Assembly (NCBI GenBank): GCA_022820485.1
Contig: JAJEFJ010000071.1
Location: forward strand, 83,559-147,558
From: Candidatus Latescibacterota bacterium
GTDB lineage: Bacteria > Latescibacterota > UBA2968 > UBA8231
DNA length: 64,000 nt
Direction of reading: 5' to 3'
The position numbers and the translations under genes were made by a program. Numbering within the stretch: position 1 is the stretch's first letter; every line of letters starts with the position of its first letter. Under the pieces are notes generated by a model. The model did not search any database, had not been told where the DNA came from, and was given only the letters and a program-made list of their open reading frames with translations. Positions 60,931 to 64,000 of this stretch are shown here, in pieces.

Positions 60931-63900
60931 TTAAAAGACCAGACGCCCACGCAACAGAAGTCCATGCGAGGCACCCGCCATGCGCTGCCAGCGCGAACTC
61001 TCGAGGCTCACTGACATCGACGAGTCCACCTCAAAGCGCGTACCTAAGCGCAACTGCATGCGCTCTAGTGCTTGCGTCATCCCGCTGTATACAGTGTATA
61101 CTCCCCGACCACCAAGTGCGGCTAAACCGTAGCCGACCTCGGCTCTGAGCTGGCCTTGCGCATTCCCAGCACCCCGGTCCGCTACCTCGGCTACGCTGCG
61201 CTCCCACAGCGTCAAACTGTTCGCCTGCGTACCGTAGGTCGGCATCACCCGCAACGACAACCCCCGACCATTGGTGCCAGCCGAGCGCTGGAGCAGCAGA
61301 TGTGCCCCCCATTCTTGGTATTCGACCGCGTCGTCGCCATCACTTACCAGACTCCGCGCCATAGCTTCCAGCGTGAAGCCACCGCCCTCATAGCGCAAGC
61401 CTCCGCCAACTTCTACGCCGGCCCCGGTCAGTCCGTCGCCGCCATCTTGGCGTAGAGCAACCTCTAACTCGGGTGTCACCTCCCCATCCATACCTGCTTC
61501 GTAAGCATGGGAGGCTTTAAGTGCCAGCCTTAAGCGGTTAGCGCTCACCGTCTGTTCGGCGATCCGGTTTCCTTGTCCATTCTCGACTGCTCCCCCCTCG
61601 ACTTCGACCTGTGCTACAGTAGCAGCAGCCTTGACCCGCAACTGAGTCGGCCCACTGGCGAGCAAGTCACCGCTAGCCCCTACACTTGCAGTCCTCAGCG
61701 ATGTGTCGCTCGACTGCTGGCCTACGGTTCCCTGTTCGTCGTCAATATCAAGGTTGCCGCGCCCTAAGCCCGCCGTCAACCATACCCCCAACCGCCCTGG
61801 CGAGAACCCGACGTACGGATGCAGACTCAACATGCGAGTCTCATAGGTACCGTCGACTCGCTCTTCGCCGAGCAACGGGGCAGTATAATCGAACGATCCT
61901 TGGGCCCACGACAGAGCCAAACCGGTTAGCATTTCGGCACCTGGCCGGGCGTCCAAACCAATCTGAGCACGGCTTAGGTTGCCCTCCCAATCCAGTGAAC
62001 CGTCGTCGCTAGACATTTGGCCGTAATCTCCCCGGCCCCAGAACGTAGGACTGCCGGGACAAAGAATACATCCTCTGCCAAAACCAAACGGCGCTGCAAA
62101 GGACGAGCCATTCATAACCTGTGCTAGATTGACCGGACGATTCTCAAAGATCCGACCGGACTGGATCATGTCGTGGAGAGTGGACTCAGCGGCGAAGCGA
62201 AAAGACCTATTCACATCGCCGGCTCTGTCCATATGCTCAAGGCGATTTTCGATGGCGCGATTCGTTCCATCGGCAATAGCCAATGCGTACTTGGACAAGA
62301 TCTGTTCGTTGAGTTCCGCAAAACGGTCCGTAGCCGATTCTTCCACTCGAACCTCGAAGCTGAGGATAGCTGCGTCCTCAGCAGTCATATTGTCGTCGGA
62401 GTCGTGGGCCGTATACGTCAACGTATACGTTCCGACCTCCGTCGGTGTACCTGAAAGCATCGGCGACATGGGGTTGGGATCAAACGTCAGACCCGGCGGC
62501 ACGTTATCTAGAGTATAAGTCAACTCGCCGAACACGACTTCGCCGTCCGGATTTAGCGAGAGCAAGTTGCCGCCCGAAGCCAAGGGCAACACCAAGTCTT
62601 CAATCGCCTCACCATCTATGTACGTCTGGTTGGCCACGTCCCCGCTAAAGCTGGGCGCGCCATCTACCGTTATGTGAAAGGTCAACTCAGCCGAATCGCC
62701 ATCTTGGTCTTCCACCTGATAGATCAAGCGATACACGCCAGTGTGCGTCGGCGTGCCCGCAAGCGTCCGCGCTGCAGCGTCGAAGCTTAGACCCGGCACA
62801 TTCATATCTAAAGTATATGTCAAGTCGCCGTTGCCGCCCGAAGCCGCAGGGAATTCCCACGAATCCATCGCCTCATTCTGACGCAAGATTCGGTCCTCAA
62901 TGACCGCGTCAAAAAAGGTAGGATTACCGTCGACTGTCAGGAAGAAGCTCAACTCAGCCGAATCGCCATCTTCGTCTTCTACCCGAAACGTCAACTCATA
63001 TCCCTCTGCGGGATGCGACACATGAAGCTCCGGCGTACCCGAAATCGTCCGCGACGCGGCATCAAACGCCAGCCCCGGAGGCAAATTCTCCTCACTCAAG
63101 CTATAGGTCAACTCGCCGTTGCCGCCCAAAGCCGCAGGCAACTCCAACGGGGCCATCTCCTCCCCTTCAGGGACCCACTGATTCGTAATAGATCCCTCGA
63201 AGAAGGGCATACTATTTACTGAGATCGTGAAGGTCAACGGGGCCGGCTCTTCGCCATCGACATCCGCCACCCGATACGTCAACGCATATGCCTCGGGAGA
63301 GTATGACACATTAGGCGACAACTCACCCGAAATCGTCCGAGATGTGGAATTAAACGCCAGACCCGGCGGCAACTCCCCATCCAAGAAATACGTCAACGCC
63401 ACATTCCCACCGACTGCCTCCGGCAACTCTAAGCTCACCGCATCACCCGCCGTGTACTGCTGATCTTCTACGACCTGATCGCCGAAGCTAGGTATGCCAT
63501 TCACCGCAATCGTGAAGCGCAATGTCACAGTATCGCCATCCACATCCGTCACCCGATACGTCAACGCATAGCCCTCGGCAACATACAAGTAATCGGCCGG
63601 TAGCGTACCTGAAATCGTCCGAGCCGCCCCATCAAACGACAAATCCGGCGGCAACTCCCCTTCCAAGGTATATGTCAACGCGCCATTCCCACCGACCGCC
63701 TCTGGCAAGCCTAAGCTCACCGCCTCGCCGGCCTGGTACAACTGGTCGTCCACAACCTGACCACTGAAGCTGGGCATACCATGCACCACGATCGTGAACT
63801 CCAAGGCAGCAGGACCATCGCCATCCTGATCCGTCACCTGATACGTCAACCCATAGCCTTCGCTCTCAGCCGCATACGTCGCATCCGCCGACAGCGTACC

Positions 63901-64000
63901 CGAAATCGTCCGAGTCGCGCCATCATAGCTCAGCCCCTCCGGCAACTCCCCGACCAACTCATACGTCAAATCGCCGTTGCCGCCCGAAGCCGACGGCAAC
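60931..64000 (-). CDS. Large repeat adhesin with C-terminal autotransporter-like beta-barrel (5' end outside window)
   Basis: At least 1022 residues, open at the right edge. The N-terminal part holds six cadherin/He_PIG-like putative-Ig repeats of about 90 residues, each with a core like GGNGALTYTLEGELPPDLSF then RTISGTLPAD and a DVDGDTVTLRF calcium-type turn. After about 560 residues comes a linker and a beta-rich domain with alternating patterns (WGRGDYGQMSSDDGSLDWEG; GLALSWAQGSFDY; GGLRYEGGGFTLEAMARSLV) that ends in LLLRGRLVF, a terminal Phe as in outer membrane barrels. Surface adhesion is inferred. Confidence 0.85.
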   Translation of the reverse strand, partial: LPSASGGNGDLTYELVGELPEGLSYDGATRTISGTLSADATYAAESEGYGLTYQVTDQDGDGPAALEFTIVVHGMPSFSGQVVDDQLYQAGEAVSLGLPEAVGGNGALTYTLEGELPPDLSFDGAARTISGTLPADYLYVAEGYALTYRVTDVDGDTVTLRFTIAVNGIPSFGDQVVEDQQYTAGDAVSLELPEAVGGNVALTYFLDGELPPGLAFNSTSRTISGELSPNVSYSPEAYALTYRVADVDGEEPAPLTFTISVNSMPFFEGSITNQWVPEGEEMAPLELPAALGGNGELTYSLSEENLPPGLAFDAASRTISGTPELHVSHPAEGYELTFRVEDEDGDSAELSFFLTVDGNPTFFDAVIEDRILRQNEAMDSWEFPAASGGNGDLTYTLDMNVPGLSFDAAARTLAGTPTHTGVYRLIYQVEDQDGDSAELTFHITVDGAPSFSGDVANQTYIDGEAIEDLVLPLASGGNLLSLNPDGEVVFGELTYTLDNVPPGLTFDPNPMSPMLSGTPTEVGTYTLTYTAHDSDDNMTAEDAAILSFEVRVEESATDRFAELNEQILSKYALAIADGTNRAIENRLEHMDRAGDVNRSFRFAAESTLHDMIQSGRIFENRPVNLAQVMNGSSFAAPFGFGRGCILCPGSPTFWGRGDYGQMSSDDGSLDWEGNLSRAQIGLDARPGAEMLTGLALSWAQGSFDYTAPLLGEERVDGTYETRMLSLHPYVGFSPGRLGVWLTAGLGRGNLDIDDEQGTVGQQSSDTSLRTASVGASGDLLASGPTQLRVKAAATVAQVEVEGGAVENGQGNRIAEQTVSANRLRLALKASHAYEAGMDGEVTPELEVALRQDGGDGLTGAGVEVGGGLRYEGGGFTLEAMARSLVSDGDDAVEYQEWGAHLLLQRSAGTNGRGLSLRVMPTYGTQANSLTLWERSVAEVADRGAGNAQGQLRAEVGYGLAALGGRGVYTVYSGMTQALERMQLRLGTRFEVDSSMSVSLESSRWQRMAGASHGLLLRGRLVF

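Noticed and set aside
60931..64000. Repeated DNA blocks taken as a possible CRISPR or satellite
   Set aside because: The units are about 270-290 bases, diverged, in frame, and encode protein repeats.

Overview
The window reads as chromosome of a GC-rich, aerobic, Gram-negative (diderm) bacterium that carries little mobile DNA. Envelope evidence is a TolC-type channel, an autotransporter-like barrel protein, lipoprotein signals and an ExbB/TolQ-type membrane protein. The phylum cannot be fixed from sequence alone. The mix of alternative complex III with a caa3 oxidase and many sugar isomerase, Gfo/Idh, enolase-superfamily, phytanoyl-CoA dioxygenase, creatininase and CRTAC1-type genes recalls uncultured lineages such as Latescibacterota or Poribacteria. 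That placement is inference.

Layout. 0-7 kb: a HisN-like phosphatase (cut by the window edge), a sugar isomerase, an RpoD-like sigma factor, the rph / DnaC-like ATPase / smpB cluster, a glyoxalase-fold protein, a DUF815 ATPase and two tRNAs. 7.2-19.5 kb: one long operon for a quinol-to-oxygen electron route, actA-B-C-D-E-F, a small membrane protein, a SCO1 copper chaperone and caa3 oxidase subunits II, I, III and IV. 19.6-23.1 kb: accessory genes (orphan MNT nucleotidyltransferase with a HEPN remnant, GIY-YIG protein, UDG-like protein, a PIN toxin-antitoxin pair with a coupled unknown gene). 23.1-27.5 kb: GroES-like protein, DUF362 protein, TolC and glutaredoxin-like proteins, DHH phosphoesterase, tRNA-Lys. 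27.5-33.4 kb: a sugar-acid operon (two Gfo/Idh dehydrogenases, a rhamnonate-dehydratase-like enzyme, a secreted discoidin-like protein) containing two very short ORFs that resemble starts of enolase-superfamily genes. 33.4-35.6 kb: an A/T-richer island with unknown genes and a VapBC pair. 35.7-41.2 kb: CRTAC1-like protein, isomerase, MFS permease, creatininase, MDR dehydrogenase. 41.3-45.3 kb: a membrane locus with ExbB/ExbD-like genes and two coiled-coil proteins. 45.4-53.5 kb: SDR, cation exchanger, amidohydrolase, argG-like gene, PhyH, DapA-like, HAD, methyltransferase and mdh. 53.6-54.6 kb: a small A/T-rich accessory patch. 54.9-64 kb: a metallohydrolase, a second sigma factor with a strong consensus promoter, tRNA-Tyr, hemW, lepA, a sulfotransferase and the 3' part of a large repeat/autotransporter gene.

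How it works together. The respiratory block would take electrons from quinol through ActABCDEF to the cytochrome c domain of CoxB and on to oxygen, with the SCO protein supplying copper to CuA. The catabolic blocks suggest growth on plant or algal sugars and their acids. The accessory patches hold toxin-antitoxin and nuclease genes and look like sites of gene turnover. No gap between genes exceeds about 300 bases. No rRNA, CRISPR array or insertion sequence was seen.
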